A stretch of DNA of 64,000 bases from Cystobasidium ongulense (Eukaryota; Basidiomycota; Cystobasidiomycetes; Cystobasidiales; Cystobasidiaceae): contig BQUP01000006.1 in the NCBI GenBank assembly GCA_022835595.1, positions 1,322,293 through 1,386,292 on the forward strand. The letters run 5' to 3'. Below, piece by piece: positions 23,089 through 34,425 of the stretch (the first letter of the stretch is position 1; every line of letters begins with the position of its first letter). The notes beneath the pieces were generated by a model. That model was not told the DNA's origin and ran no database searches. It was given only the letters and a program-made list of their open reading frames with translations. The translations under genes and the position numbers were made by a program.

Positions 23089-25452
23089 TCAACGTACCAA
23101 GCCAAGCTGTCCACTAAAGTTGATAGTGCAACCCTTCCAGGAGCAGTATTGCTTCCAAGCGTCGCCTCCAGATTCACGTCCCCATCCGGTAGCCTTGTTT
23201 CCTGCAGCGGTACAAGTCAATCAGTCTTGAGTCAAAACATCGATATTACTTTGATTGCTGAGGAACAATATACCTCCGAATCCAGCACCAATCTCCGCTC
23301 CTGAGGTAGATTGATTGACATTTACGATACCGCAGTCTGAACCAGCGGCTCCGCACCATTCGAACATAGCTTTCATGTCACTACAATAGCAGTGCAAGAT
23401 TACAAGGGGCATTAGCTCGACTGCTTTTACCGTTAAAACCTTGTTTTATCTGACGTACTTGGTAAATAAGCTTGATGACAAACCCTGTCTGACGCTGTTG
23501 TTCAGCTCGATAGCTTCTTCGAGCGTCTTGAAGGTAGCCACATCTGTAAGTCGCCTCATCAGCTGTCTGGGGTGGGGTCCGGAAGCCGTACTAGAATCCT
23601 ACTGACGGAGTATAGGCGCAAACGTTTCTTCTTCCATCGTCTCAGGATGGGAAGCACCGTAATAGACAATGGCCGGTTCGAGCCAGAAACCACCCTCTAA
23701 ACCTTTATTGGAATGCTTGTGTTCCTGTCCGCCAGTCATGATCTTCCCTCCGAGGCGTGTTGCATCTTGTAGGCATTGCTTGTAAGCGTCAATCGCTCCT
23801 TGAGAGTGTACTATATAAATCAAAGCTGACATCAATCCTCTAGTCTTATAGGTGCTTTGGAGATATGTCGAGCTCACCTGGTCCCATCAATGTTCCCTCT
23901 TCAAGAGGATCACCAATTCTAACTTGTTTATAAGCTTTTGCAAGTTTCTCGACAAAATCTTCAGCGATACTTTCGTGGAGGAAAAGCCTTCGAGTCGAAG
24001 TGCATCTCTGACCAGCCGTTCCTACTGCTCCAAAGAGTACAGTACGAAGTGCAAGTTCGAGATTGGCATCTGGTAGTACGACTACTGCGTTATTGCCTCC
24101 TAGCTCGAGGATCAATTGACCAAGTCTGGAAAGGATCGACTGAATTCAGCAAAAACTCTCGATTGGTGAACAGAGCGAAGGAAAGGGCTCACCTGGACTG
24201 GACTACACCTCCTACGATCCTGCCAATCTTCTCGGATCCAGTAAACGAAACGAGCGGGATCTTTGGGTGTTCCGTTAATGCCTTTGAAAGATCGACATCT
24301 CCGCATGCAAGAGTTGCTAGCGAGATAGGAAGATTGTTGCGCTGCAAGACTCTAGTTACGACTCCCATAGTAGCTATACCGACCATACTGGGGGTAGAAC
24401 AAGACTTATCAGCTCTTGAACAACGGCCACAGCTCAAGGTGGTACAATTGTCACACTTTGACTTACGGAGTCGTAGGGGAAGGTTTCCAAATAGTAGCAT
24501 TCCCGCAAATGAAGGACAGGGCGAAATTCCAGAAGAAGACCTATGCAACAGAGAAAACGACGAGTCGTCAGACGACAAAGCGCAAAAAAATGGAACACAT
24601 CTTGCTGGTGGTCATAAATTTGTGCTTACGGCGTGTGGAAAGTTGAAAGCGGTAACGACGAGTACTACACCCAACGGCGCTGGAGTCTCCATGAGGAAGT
24701 GATTCTCTCTGTCAAGCGATCATTAGTTGCCGGTCTTCAATGCAAGAGAAAGTGAGATTACCTACCGCTCTGATGGCAAGACCTTGCCAGCAAGCATTCG
24801 TGACTGCCATTGAAACATATATTCAGCTTCAGAATCAAACCCTTGCTGGAAAGCCCCTTACGAGTCCGATAGCATCTTAAGATGAAAGCAAGTAATTGAT
24901 GCCTAGTCAGGCCTAGCCGCTCTTTTGTATCTCTGTATTGCGATAACAAACTCACAATCGCAAATATCAATGGCCTCCTGAACCTCTCCAATTCCCTCTT
25001 GCAGGATCTTGCCCATTTCTAAACTGATCAAAGCACCTAATTCCCTCTTCTTCTCATACAATTCATTTCTGATTTCGCGCAGTATTTCACCTCGTTTGGG
25101 AGCTGGGACTTGTCGCCACTTGCGGTAAGCTTCGTGGGCCGAGTTGACGATGTCAGGGACAGCTGATGGATGGACCTATGTAGTTGTCGTTTTAGCAGTG
25201 AGTTTAGAACGTGACTGTGATGGGTTTGCTTACAGTCTGTACTTGACCCAGCGCCTTGCCGGTCGAAGGACAGTATGTGTCGATAAGCTCCCCTTTCAGC
25301 TTGATCTGGGCGTCTGAAACGAGCCCTTCGTTGATGGCGTCCGTCAAGCCCAGAGACGAGAGGATGGAGGCAGGCTCGGTCGAAGTCTTGATGACTGTCG
25401 CATGTCCGTTCTGTCCATTCATACTGCCGTTGGATGTGCCGTTGCTGATCAT
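23089..25452 (-). CDS. ALDH7/antiquitin-type aldehyde dehydrogenase (aminoadipate semialdehyde DH-like)
   Basis: Twelve exons: 25452-25234, 25175-24956, 24875-24862, 24803-24766, 24708-24630, 24540-24467, 24387-24193, 24125-23878, 23810-23607, 23543-23459, 23380-23274 and 23201-23089, giving 531 residues. This is an NAD-dependent aldehyde dehydrogenase; the ALDH7 family oxidises alpha-aminoadipic semialdehyde and detoxifies aldehydes. Visible are [27 protein letters not shown], the general base Glu287 in LELGGNN, the nucleophile Cys321 in GTAGQRC, ETFAPIL, and the antiquitin-type end [10 protein letters not shown]...TSGAEIG and [16 protein letters not shown]. The third exon is 14 bases. The frame is open upstream to an ATG at 25689, giving a possible 79-residue, Arg/Ser-rich N-terminal extension. 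Confidence 0.93.
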
Positions 25453-26232
25453 GGTTGGGTGTCTAGATTGTAGGAAAGGAACACGTGACCGAATAGGATG
25501 CGAGATAGGAATAGAGTGTGTCCGAGACGAGAGAGCAGGATTCTTCAATCGAAGTGTTGGGAAGAGAAGAGAAGAGAGAGACGACAGACCTTCAGAAAGA
25601 AGAGGACGAGCGACCGCCGCAAGGAATGAATGGGAGTTAGGAAATGCCCATGTGATTCGAGGCCATCCCGTGACTGCAGTATCCCCCATTTTACGGGCAA
25701 CAGACAGCTCAAGCTATGCACACAGTGAACTCGACCTACTCGCCTATCCCGATAAGTAACTATTTAATATGGTTTTAAACTTGTTATACCTCGGACTGTG
25801 CACTTTTAGTTTTTTATGCATGGTCGTGTATCCTTGCTCCGGAATTGTTCGCCACTCTGCGTATGGTGTGTTGGAAGCGTGGGGTTCTATTTAGCTTCCG
25901 TGGAAAGAGCTAGATGGTGAGAAAGAGGACGAGATTACTTTATGGCCATAATCATGATGGATCATGAAAGGTCGCGCATGTCCTTCCGGTTGCAGCGAAA
26001 CGTGCAACTGATCTCCCGCTATCTGATTGATCAAAAGCGCACCTTCGGACTTTTATGCTGCGAGTGCGGCATCCTCTCTCGAACTGAGAAAGATTGAACC
26101 TGGCTACTGTCTGCATTCTACAAGACGTGCATCCTTCTCACGTCAGATAGCATCCCAATCTAAGCGCAGCTTGAAGCAAGCCAACGACAAAGGCCAGCTT
26201 ACCATCAACCGCAACCTCCGTTCATTATCGAA
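25453..26232. other. Divergent region between the aldehyde dehydrogenase and Apd1-like genes
   Basis: The part next to the dehydrogenase (25453-25689) is an open in-frame extension of it with a pyrimidine-rich sense strand (TCTCTCTTCTCTTCTC). The rest is unremarkable. A plus frame at 26027-26260 overlaps the next gene's start out of frame and is not called. Confidence 0.5.
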
Positions 26233-27755
26233 ATGGCGTCTTCGGGAGACAACCCAGTAACGACGCGACCCAGCATCACGCTTAAAGAGCTTGAATTACT
26301 GGAAGAAGCAGGGGTACCTGCTATATCATTACATGATGCTTGTAGAGCGTGTGATGATCCATGTTTTGATGATGATGAAGATACACATCCCGATCAGGTG
26401 GGTTTTAGACGCGAGCACCCATCCACTGGCGCTCCTCTCCGATGTATATAGAGCCAAATGAAGCATACTGATGCTTTTGATTGTCTATGACTGGACTCCC
26501 TGCCGGTGCCGTGGTATAGACATTCGGTGGAAGATTAGCTCTCGGACAAATCGATGATGAATTTCCATTATTAGGGAGTGTCAAGAATTCAGGCCGCACA
26601 GTCATAGTAGCTACATCAAAGAGTGGTAGGTCACTCTCTTGCACGAATCCATTGCCTGATATGGACAGGGGCATAATGGGAACTAGAACATGATGGCTGA
26701 CTTGACGCTGTCCTATCTAATCAGATTGGCCACATAGCGTTACTGATGAGACTGATTTATACGCTCATACTATATCAAAAGCATATGAAGGGCATCTTAA
26801 GGAACTCGAGGAAGAAGTATCCTTGCCTTCAGAGTCGAAAATAGATCAAAACGGTGTAGCTACAAACGGACAACAGGGGAAAGAGGCGAGTACTTCAAAG
26901 TATAGACATATAGTCCCTAATATAGATGGATTAGGCGATGGTCTCTCGAAAGATGGACAGGAGAGAGCTAAGAATATGAGCATACTTTGTGGAAACATGC
27001 ACCCTTTCGAGGAGGATCATGCTGATGGATCGGACAAGAGGGAGAGCGTGTTTGTATTTCCTGATTACAAGGTGCGACCTCTACTCGAGATCTCTCACGT
27101 TTATGAGTTGACTTGCTGATGCACATGTTTGTTGATTACATAGATGGTCTCTCACCTACCGAGCACCAGCGCTACAGAGCTCGTCTCTGACCACATCTCC
27201 CCTCATCTATTGCAACCCAGACCAGCAAAACCGAGCTCAGAGCTAGCTTCGTATATTCTTCCTTACCATGCTACCATTCTGATCTGCTCACACAAGAAGC
27301 GCGACAGACGGTGTCATATCACAGCTGATCCCATCATCTCGGCGTTGACGCATGCGATTGAAGAATTGGGCGATACATGGCACGTTGACCAACGAGGGGA
27401 TGAAGCTCATCTATTTGAGGCGTACAGGATAACTCCTAATGACAGCGAAGAGGGAATAATCCAGAGGAAGAAGGAGTTAATAAAGAACAGAAGTGATGAT
27501 TCTCAAGATAAACATGTTGGTATTTTCAAAGTATCACACGTAGGGGGACATAAATTTGCAGCGCAGGTTATCATCTGGTTGCCTAATGGCAAGTCAATTT
27601 GGTATGGCAGAGTCACGACACAAGACTGTAAGATTATAGTCAACGAGACGCTGAAGAATGGAAGGGTTGTGGCGGATTTGCTGAGAGGGGGTACTGCGCT
27701 TGCTGGGTTGGATGGCAAGTGCGAGAAGGGCAAGGGGACGCTGTGGGAGTGGTGA
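26233..27755 (+). CDS. Apd1/Aim32-like thioredoxin-fold [2Fe-2S] protein (Suc_Fer-like)
   Basis: Four exons: 26233-26397, 26520-26625, 26725-27071 and 27144-27755, giving 409 residues. The family (sucrase/ferredoxin-like; yeast Apd1 and Aim32) binds a [2Fe-2S] cluster with two Cys and two His. I see CSHKKRDRRC (Cys254, Cys263) and SHVGGHKFAAQVIIWLPNG (His338, His342), matching that ligand set, followed by WYGRV. The second exon, PLLGSVK...VIVATSKSDWPHSVTDE across the junction, fits the family N terminus and was recovered from inside what looks like a long intron. An N-terminal CRACDDPC cluster may be a second Cys site. No targeting signal is obvious. Probably cytosolic and redox-related; the exact role is not established. 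Confidence 0.86.
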
Positions 27756-28352
27756 TGGAGTGTAGGTGTAGATTAAACATAGACGGTGCGGTGTCGTGGG
27801 TCAATGTCTTCCCGAGAGGTATAAATACCGTATTTACAGTAGTGGTAATCAGTCCAGGCTTTCTTTCCTACCGTATGAAGCCATGAAGTCATAGAGTCGC
27901 AGAGTGTTGTGACGGCGATGATGCTTGCCTTTCTTGCCCGCAATAATAATCTCATGCGCGATAAGTCTTTGATCAGGTCTGATTTGGGTTGCGTCATGAT
28001 GGATGGATGTGTCGGGCAGGTCGGACTCGAGCGAGCAGGCGACGGATGCCGCGCTGCTTCTGACCGCACCATCGCACACTCGCAAGGACAGAAGCAGAGC
28101 AGGCCAGGATACTGCATCGACTGTCTGCATCCACGTCCAGCCACGGTCTCGCTCACTCGCTCCCTGCTCGCCCTCGTCGTCAATCTACCCGCCTCCCCGT
28201 TGCCTTCTGGGAACAGGTGCAAGCTGAGACCAACACCGCTCAAGCGCAGCTCACGACCGACTCATCGCACCCAGCACCGACGACACGAGCATAGAGACTT
28301 GGTCGCGTCCTACTAGCCACCTCTGCTGCCCTCGCTCTGCCACTCGCCCGCC
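27756..28352. other. Upstream region of the Srk1-like kinase
   Basis: About 600 bases, pyrimidine-rich toward the gene. A plus frame at 27909-28316 is Arg/Ser-rich and family-free. It would be an upstream frame in a long 5' leader at most. Confidence 0.45.
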
Positions 28353-31300
28353 ATGGACAAGCTGTACGTCGGTGTCTTCGCAGCCCCTCTGCCCATGCTC
28401 GTGCTGATGACACCTCTGCGACCTGTCTGCGTGACCGCATCGCACTCCCACTCTCTCTGACACACACAATCCGCAGCAAAGCCATCTTCCACCACGGCTC
28501 GCCCAAGCAGCAAGACGCATCGTCTAGCCAGCAAGCGGCCGCTGCAGGCTCATCCTCGTCAGCGTCCAGACACTCGAAGGAGCGCTCCAGAGACACCGTC
28601 ACCTCGCCCACCTCTGCCACCACCTCGGCCAAAGCAAATGCAACACGCCAGTCTCAGCCCATCCATGCGGCTCCCTCCAAAGCACAGGCTGCTCCTATGG
28701 CGGCCTACAACCCCGAGCCTCACCGCCAGTCAGAGGTGAAAGGTTTCGTCGGACACAATCCCGCTCAGAATCCTCTAAGCCATGCCCAAGGGTCTGGTGT
28801 AGCCTCTGGCGGTGCACTAGGTGTGAGCAGTAGTAGCAATAATAACAACAATAGAGTGCCCAAGGTCTCGCCCGGTCTCGCCGCAAGCAACGCCTCAAAC
28901 GTCCCAGGTGAAGATACCAGAGCGAAAGCTGAGAAGATGGTCAATGCCGAGAGGGAAGCCAGAGGTAGACTGCCGATATACGAAGGCATGCCGGAGTACT
29001 TTCAACTTGAATCAAAGATGGGAGAGTGAGTTTTGGCCATTGCAACCTCTGACATTTTTAAGCTGGTGACACTCTAACTGACGGACCCTTGCTTCCCTAC
29101 AGCGGCGCTTTCTCAAATGTATACAAGGCTATTGACAGGAGAGTAAACTCAAAAGTAGCAATCAAATGCGTGCGCAAGTTTGAATTGAACCATTCACAGG
29201 TGAGACGCGTTCATCTACTTCTTTCTCTCTGATCCTTCCACAATCGTTCACCTACCCGGCGAGACTACAATGAACGGAGGGGACACAAGAGGGTCGTTCT
29301 CCTGCTACTGTCTTAATGCACCACACTGCCAGACGCTGGTGTGCTGTCGGCTTCTCCCTCCCTTGCACTCAGTCGGGCTTTCTTCACCTTCCCTCTCCCG
29401 ATCATGACATCACTCAAAGCAGCAGTGTAAACCGAAACGCCAGCTGTCCGTCGACGGCGAGTGAGCTCGCTCGGCATGCTGCTGGTGTGCTGGACCGTCG
29501 AGCAAGAAGACCTCCCACATGAACAATGAACACCCACGCTGACTCGACCCTCTTGTCCTCTCTGCTCTTTCTCTCTCTCTCTCTCCCTCTCTCTCACTCT
29601 CTTTCCACTCCTTCTCTTTCTCCCCCTCTATTCTATCGTGTGTGGCTTGTTATGCTACTGCGCCTTTTCGAATCTCTCTGTGCTCTCGTCATAGGGCGGT
29701 GACAAGCATCTCGGTGCTAAAGTCAAGAAACAACCCAGAGCTACAGAGGTTCGTCGAATCCCGCTTTCATATGCCACACACACAATCTCTCCTCCTCCTT
29801 CATGCTTGTCTGCTTCCTCCACATTTCTCTTTTTCAATGGCCTTGTGCTGCCTTCAATGAATGCTCGGATTTCTGACTCCCGCTTCTTTCAATTCCTCCT
29901 TTCTTCACGTCCCTCTTTCTCGAACGTCCCGTTACGCAAATATGTACTTGTCATCCATCTCCCTCTTTACGTATCGGCCCGTCTTGCGCTTCTACCCCTC
30001 AAACACTCCCTCCACAACCTTGTCCGACCTCTTCCCATTCGAACCTTTACCTGTCCTTCCAACACGTCCTTCTTTCCCCATTCATCTCTTGTTCCCCTTT
30101 GAACCTCTACAGCGCGCGAATATTCTCAAAGAAGTGCAGATCATGCGAGGTCTTGACCATCCTGGCATCGTCAAGCTTGTGCAGTTTGCAGAGTCAAGTT
30201 TACACTATTTCCTTGTTTTGGAGCTCATGTGAGTTGTCGCGTTTACGTGATATGTCGTTATATGCAGCCGGGATTCTGACCTTATTCCATCTTGTTCAAA
30301 CAGGGAGGGTGGCGAATTGTTCCATCAAATCGTCAAGCTAACCTACTTCTCCGAAGATCTATCCCGGCATGTCATCCTTCAGGTTGCACAGGGTATCCAT
30401 TACCTACACGAAGTAAAAGGTGTTGTCCATCGTGACATCAAGCCCGAAAATCTGCTGTTCTCTTCTATCCCCATCATTCCATCGACCTACCCCAAAGCAA
30501 GACCATACGACGAAGAAAAAGAAGATGAAGGTGAATTCATACCCGGTTGGGGTGGAGGTGGTATCGGTCAAGTTAAGATTGCCGATTTCGGCCTAAGTAA
30601 GATTGTCTGGAATGAAGAAACCATGACCCCTTGTGGTACGGTTGGTTATACTGCTCCTGAAATTGTCAAGGACGAGAGATACTCAAAATCGGTTGATATG
30701 TGGGCGCTCGGATGTGTTTTGTACACGTTACTGTGTGGTGAGTCTATAAACATGATACCGATAGACGAATTTTTGGGCAGAGGTCAGTTGCTGACTGTTT
30801 GTGATTCGTAGGATTTCCTCCATTCTACGATGAGAGTATCAACGTTCTCACGGAAAAGGTCGCAAGAGGATACTATACTTTCCTGTCACCTTGGTGGGAC
30901 GATATCTCCGCATCCTCCAAGGATCTCATCACAAATCTTTTGACGGTCGATCCAGACAAGCGATACACCATCGATCAATTCCTGGATCATCCATGGTGCA
31001 GACAGAAACCTGCTCCTCCTAACCTCGACCCGAAGGTTATTGCATCCATCACTGGAGGCAAGGGAGTCCCTACATCTGCATCTGTGCCCAGATCGATGCA
31101 GCGTGTCCAGCAAAGCGGCAATGTGCAAAGCAACATGCCTATGGATTCACCTCTGCTCGCAGAATCACGCATCAGAAGGGATCCAGGTGTTACGCCTGCC
31201 GCATATATGCGAGAAGCATTCGATATTACATATGCAGTGCATCGAATGGGAGAAGAAGGTCAACGACGTGGTGCTGGCGGTCGTGGTTTCCTCAACGATC

Positions 31301-31668
31301 TCAATGAAGCCGATGAGGAAGATGATGATGAGCGCGAACTCGAAACGACACGGCGGAAGTACGGTGCTGGTGTGACTAAGATCATTGAAGATCAAAGAGC
31401 AGCAGCACAAGCCGCTGCTGCAGCAGGCAAACAGCAACCTCAGAGCAATCAACCATATCACGGTTGGGGAGGAGCAGATCGTAAACAAGCTGAAGCTGTC
31501 TTGTATGATGGCAGAGCTGGAAACAGAGATAGAGGAAGAAACAAGAATGGTAGAGGTGGATTCGATCTTAAGCTTGATAATGCTACGTTATTAGGTAGAC
31601 GAAAGAACGCTCCTACACTAGCTGGAGACTCTGCTTTCGGTGGCGCTAGCCCTATGCGTGTCGAGTAA
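28353..31668 (+). CDS. srk1: Srk1/Rck2-type MAPK-activated Ser/Thr kinase
   Basis: Seven exons: 28353-28363, 28477-29025, 29103-29199, 29695-29748, 30113-30228, 30304-30737 and 30812-31668, giving 705 residues. The family acts downstream of Sty1/Hog1 stress kinases. The kinase domain spans about 178-482: glycine loop MGDGAFSNVY, VAIKCVRK, RANILKEVQIMRGLDHP, GGELFHQIVK, catalytic loop VVHRDIKPEN (Asp321), a family-type insert ending GGGIGQ, ADFGLSK, and GTVGYTAPEIV. An Ala/Ser/Gln-rich N terminus and a basic, Gln/Gly-rich C terminus flank it. The first coding exon is 11 bases. Exon four (54 bases, KQPRATE at its end) lies between introns of 495 and 364 bases, much longer than others here, and is needed to match filamentous-fungal relatives (recalled, not searched). 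Confidence 0.92.
29566..29605. repeat. CT-rich simple repeat in a kinase intron
   Basis: A run of CT dinucleotides (ctctctctctctctc...) with minor breaks inside the long third intron of the Srk1-like kinase gene. It lies about 90 bases before the 54-base exon, so it could act as a long pyrimidine tract. Confidence 0.75.
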
Positions 31669-32557
31669 AGGGTCTACTTATAGGTCGCAATGCCCGCCTC
31701 ATATGCAACAACTCGCACGACTGTTATAGATCTTAGTCGACTGGTCTGCCATTGCAAAAGCCTTACTAATGCCACAAAAGTAGCCGATGCACACAACAAG
31801 ACAGATCAGTACTATTTACCTTGTACGTTTGTCTGTACGTTTTCCTCCTGTCTTTATTACGAAATCGTATCTGCCTTGTCTGTCTCCTTCGTTCAACACA
31901 CACCTACAAGTCTCGTTTGATAAAGGTTGTTTTACATTGTATAATCTTAGCCCAATTTCTTTTTCTTTAGCTTTTATCTTATCCTGCTCTAATCGTAGAC
32001 TGCAAGCATAAAACGATTTCAATCCCTCTTTCTCCAGGCCTTGTCACTTGAAAATCCGACGATCCGAGTCCGAACTAGAGCCACGACTGGCGGCATGAAG
32101 ACTGAGATTGAGGTCATTACTTGAACAGCTCACATTACCCCTGTAATCTTAAGCGTGGTTGATTACTGTTGCGATGCTAATGAGAACTTGGCGGCTCCGT
32201 GAAATTCCTGCACTTCTCTACAAAGTATAGCACCCTAACGCAGATTTCGCTTATTATTGATAACTCACACCTGTCTGGTCAAGACTTCACCGACAGGGTC
32301 TCGCCGAGGCTGACGGCACAAGGAGTCTAACTTGGAGGTCCGTATTCCTGTCTGAGACGTAGATTCTCCTTCTTCGTCAAGCTTCAGCCGGGAGGAAAGA
32401 GTTGATGCTGGATAGAAACGACTTGCGCTGCAACGGTACTTTTACAGCTACAGTGAGAGCTACCGCTGACCGAGTCGTACAACCTGTTCAATGCAGTAGA
32501 GGCGTGGTTCCGATGACGGATAATCTAAGTCTCGGAATTAGCCCAAGAACCCAGTTA
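31669..32557. other. Convergent intergenic region
   Basis: This lies between the kinase stop and the proposed end of the BTB gene. It begins with T-rich 3' untranslated-type sequence to about 32000. The rest has no frame of note and no RNA gene that I can see. Confidence 0.5.
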
Positions 32558-33300
32558 CTACGCTCCTGCCGTAGACGAAAGGCGGCTCACTAGGGTCATT
32601 AGGGCGGAAGGCGGCAGCTGGCCTAGGAGTTCCATGGGCGTTCGATGGAGCGGTACTTTGCTTGCCTTTTCGAGGAATACTGACGCTAGCGTAGCATCGT
32701 CAAACATAGAAGCTCGGGTGAAAACTTTCAGTGCGCCCAGGTCATCAACACTGCCCGCGCACAGACTGCGGTATGGGAGAATGATATATTCGCAATCTTC
32801 AGTCTCGCGTTGTGGGCAAGGCTGTCATCTGCACGTGCAAGGTGAAAAAGTACTTACCGCAGGATCGTCGAGCTCAGTGCTTTGAGGACATGAAACGAGT
32901 ATTTATTCGCAGCCTCCCAAACATCTAGAGCAAACTTCCACTCTGGAGCTTGTACCAACGCAGCGAATAATTCTGGTTTGTTGTACGCTGCGCCGAGCAG
33001 TACAGTCACTACCGCTACGCTCTCCTCCATCTTGACGGTAGGCAGGTCGTCCGGCTTTCGGCTCTCATTGGTGCCATCTGTATCCTCTGAGGCAAGCATC
33101 ATATCCTCGAAGAAGGTAGAAGGTGCGGCTAGCACTTTGCGGTGTACTTTGAAAATATGCTGCTGCTGCTGAACCTGCTTGATCTCGTCGCCGGTGGTAG
33201 TCGGACACGTGCATACGAGTGCTAGGTCGGCATCCTCTGCGTTGAACACCTCATCGTAGATTGTGTTCTGCAGTGTCTCAACATCTTCTCGTGCCGCCAT
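32558..33300 (-). CDS. BTB/POZ domain protein, splice junction unresolved
   Basis: The first coding segment, 33300-32858 (start MAAREDVE), carries a BTB fold: DADLALVC, then the core FKVHRKVLAAPSTFFEDMM, and a Val-rich strand. It ends at a consensus donor (GTAAGT). A second strongly coding-looking segment, about 32821-32558, reads CAGSVDDLGALKVFTRASM, then DDATLASVFLEKASKVPL and ends TAG; it resembles the helical part after fungal BTB domains. The two do not join in frame with any GT-AG pair I can find: acceptors at 32829, 32822 and 32804 give a stop or the wrong phase. It could be a missed exon, a one-base error, or a decayed gene. BTB proteins often bind partners such as Cul3; nothing here identifies one. 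Confidence 0.6.
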
Positions 33301-33589
33301 CGTTACGGCAGTGAGTATTTGGTGAAAAGGCAAGGGTGGTACAATCTAAACAATAGCGCATGACAACCTTGCAACTTGGCCTAAACCTAATGGTGGCAAA
33401 CATATTGAATGAAGAACTCTCAGTTTTCTCGTATGACTGCGATTCGATGCAATACAGTTTTACGCGTTACTCAAGACCAATGATGCCACGATTGTGTGCA
33501 CGCAGCATGTTTCGCTTGTGATGCGTGTCACGAGCCCGCCATTAATATATCACGCCTAGTGTCTCAGTCACGATAGCTGACGGTGTTTC

Positions 33590-34425
33590 TTATCTTGTTT
33601 CAGTAATTCCGACCTTGTCCTCCCTGACGACTGAATCGTTCGGATCCGGCTCTTCAGCAGCAGCTTCAGCATAGCTTTCCTGTCCCGGACCAGATTGAGA
33701 AGATGCGGTAGATCGACCTTGTGAAGCACTCTTACGCTCGCTGAGACCTGATCTGTCATTTACGATAGCACTTGAGGCTGTTCCTTGTGAAGGAGGTTCG
33801 GCTGCTACTTGGGCGTAGCTCTCTTGACCTGGGGCTGACGGGACTTGGGGAGCGGAGCCCTTTTCATTGCTTGTTGACGATGATGTCGATTCATCTGACT
33901 TGTTTTGTTGCTCATCTATCTTGCCCAGTTCTGCTACGAACCTGCTCGTCAAAGCATGAAGGATAAAGTACTGTCAGTATACCATTGAAGCATTCGTACG
34001 CGCCACAGGGCTTTCATAGCGCACCATGATATGCTGAAATACAGCGCTAAAGCCACTCCACTCAAAGCGAAGACGTGTGGGTTCCATGATGAGGCATACG
34101 CTAACCCGAGGAGAGTAGCGAATAGAGCTGTGTGAACATATAGTAGGTGAGACACGTGAGCGATGTGCCAGGAAGGATCCAGTTGCATTTGATTGGGAGA
34201 GATAGCGGGCTTGAGTTTGTCAGTGGTATGTACGAATAGTTCAGTCGGTGAATATGCATACCATAGAATGAATAGTTCATTGCCCTCACTACGCCAGCTT
34301 GCGGCTTTGTAGTAGGCGAGAATATGGAATCGACGACTGCGGGTGTGCAAGCAGAGCCAGCGTTAGACGGCGTCGAGTGGGCTATTCAGTATACGTGACT
34401 GACCATCCTTGAGCATTCCTGGCAT
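33590..34425 (-). CDS. PKR1: V-ATPase assembly factor Pkr1-like ER membrane protein
   Basis: Four exons: 34425-34404, 34336-34262, 34127-34025 and 33941-33590, giving 183 residues. Pkr1 is a small ER membrane protein needed to assemble the V0 sector of the vacuolar ATPase. The spliced N terminus (MPGMLKDVVDSIFSP, then VVRAMNYSFY) and two hydrophobic segments (ALFATLLGLAYASSW and VFALSGVALALYFSISWFVAEL) match the family layout of a short N terminus, two membrane helices and a cytosolic tail. The tail is longer than in yeast, Ser/Gln-rich, and holds a duplicated motif PGQESYA(Q/E)xAAE. All junctions keep phase. Confidence 0.8.

Noticed and set aside
26405-26674. Antisense 89-codon frame inside the Apd1-like gene
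   Set aside because: The sense strand here holds a required exon with matching phases; the antisense frame is its shadow.
27909-28316. A 135-codon frame before the Srk1-like kinase
   Set aside because: Arg/Ser-rich with chance-like sequence; probably within a pyrimidine-rich 5' leader.
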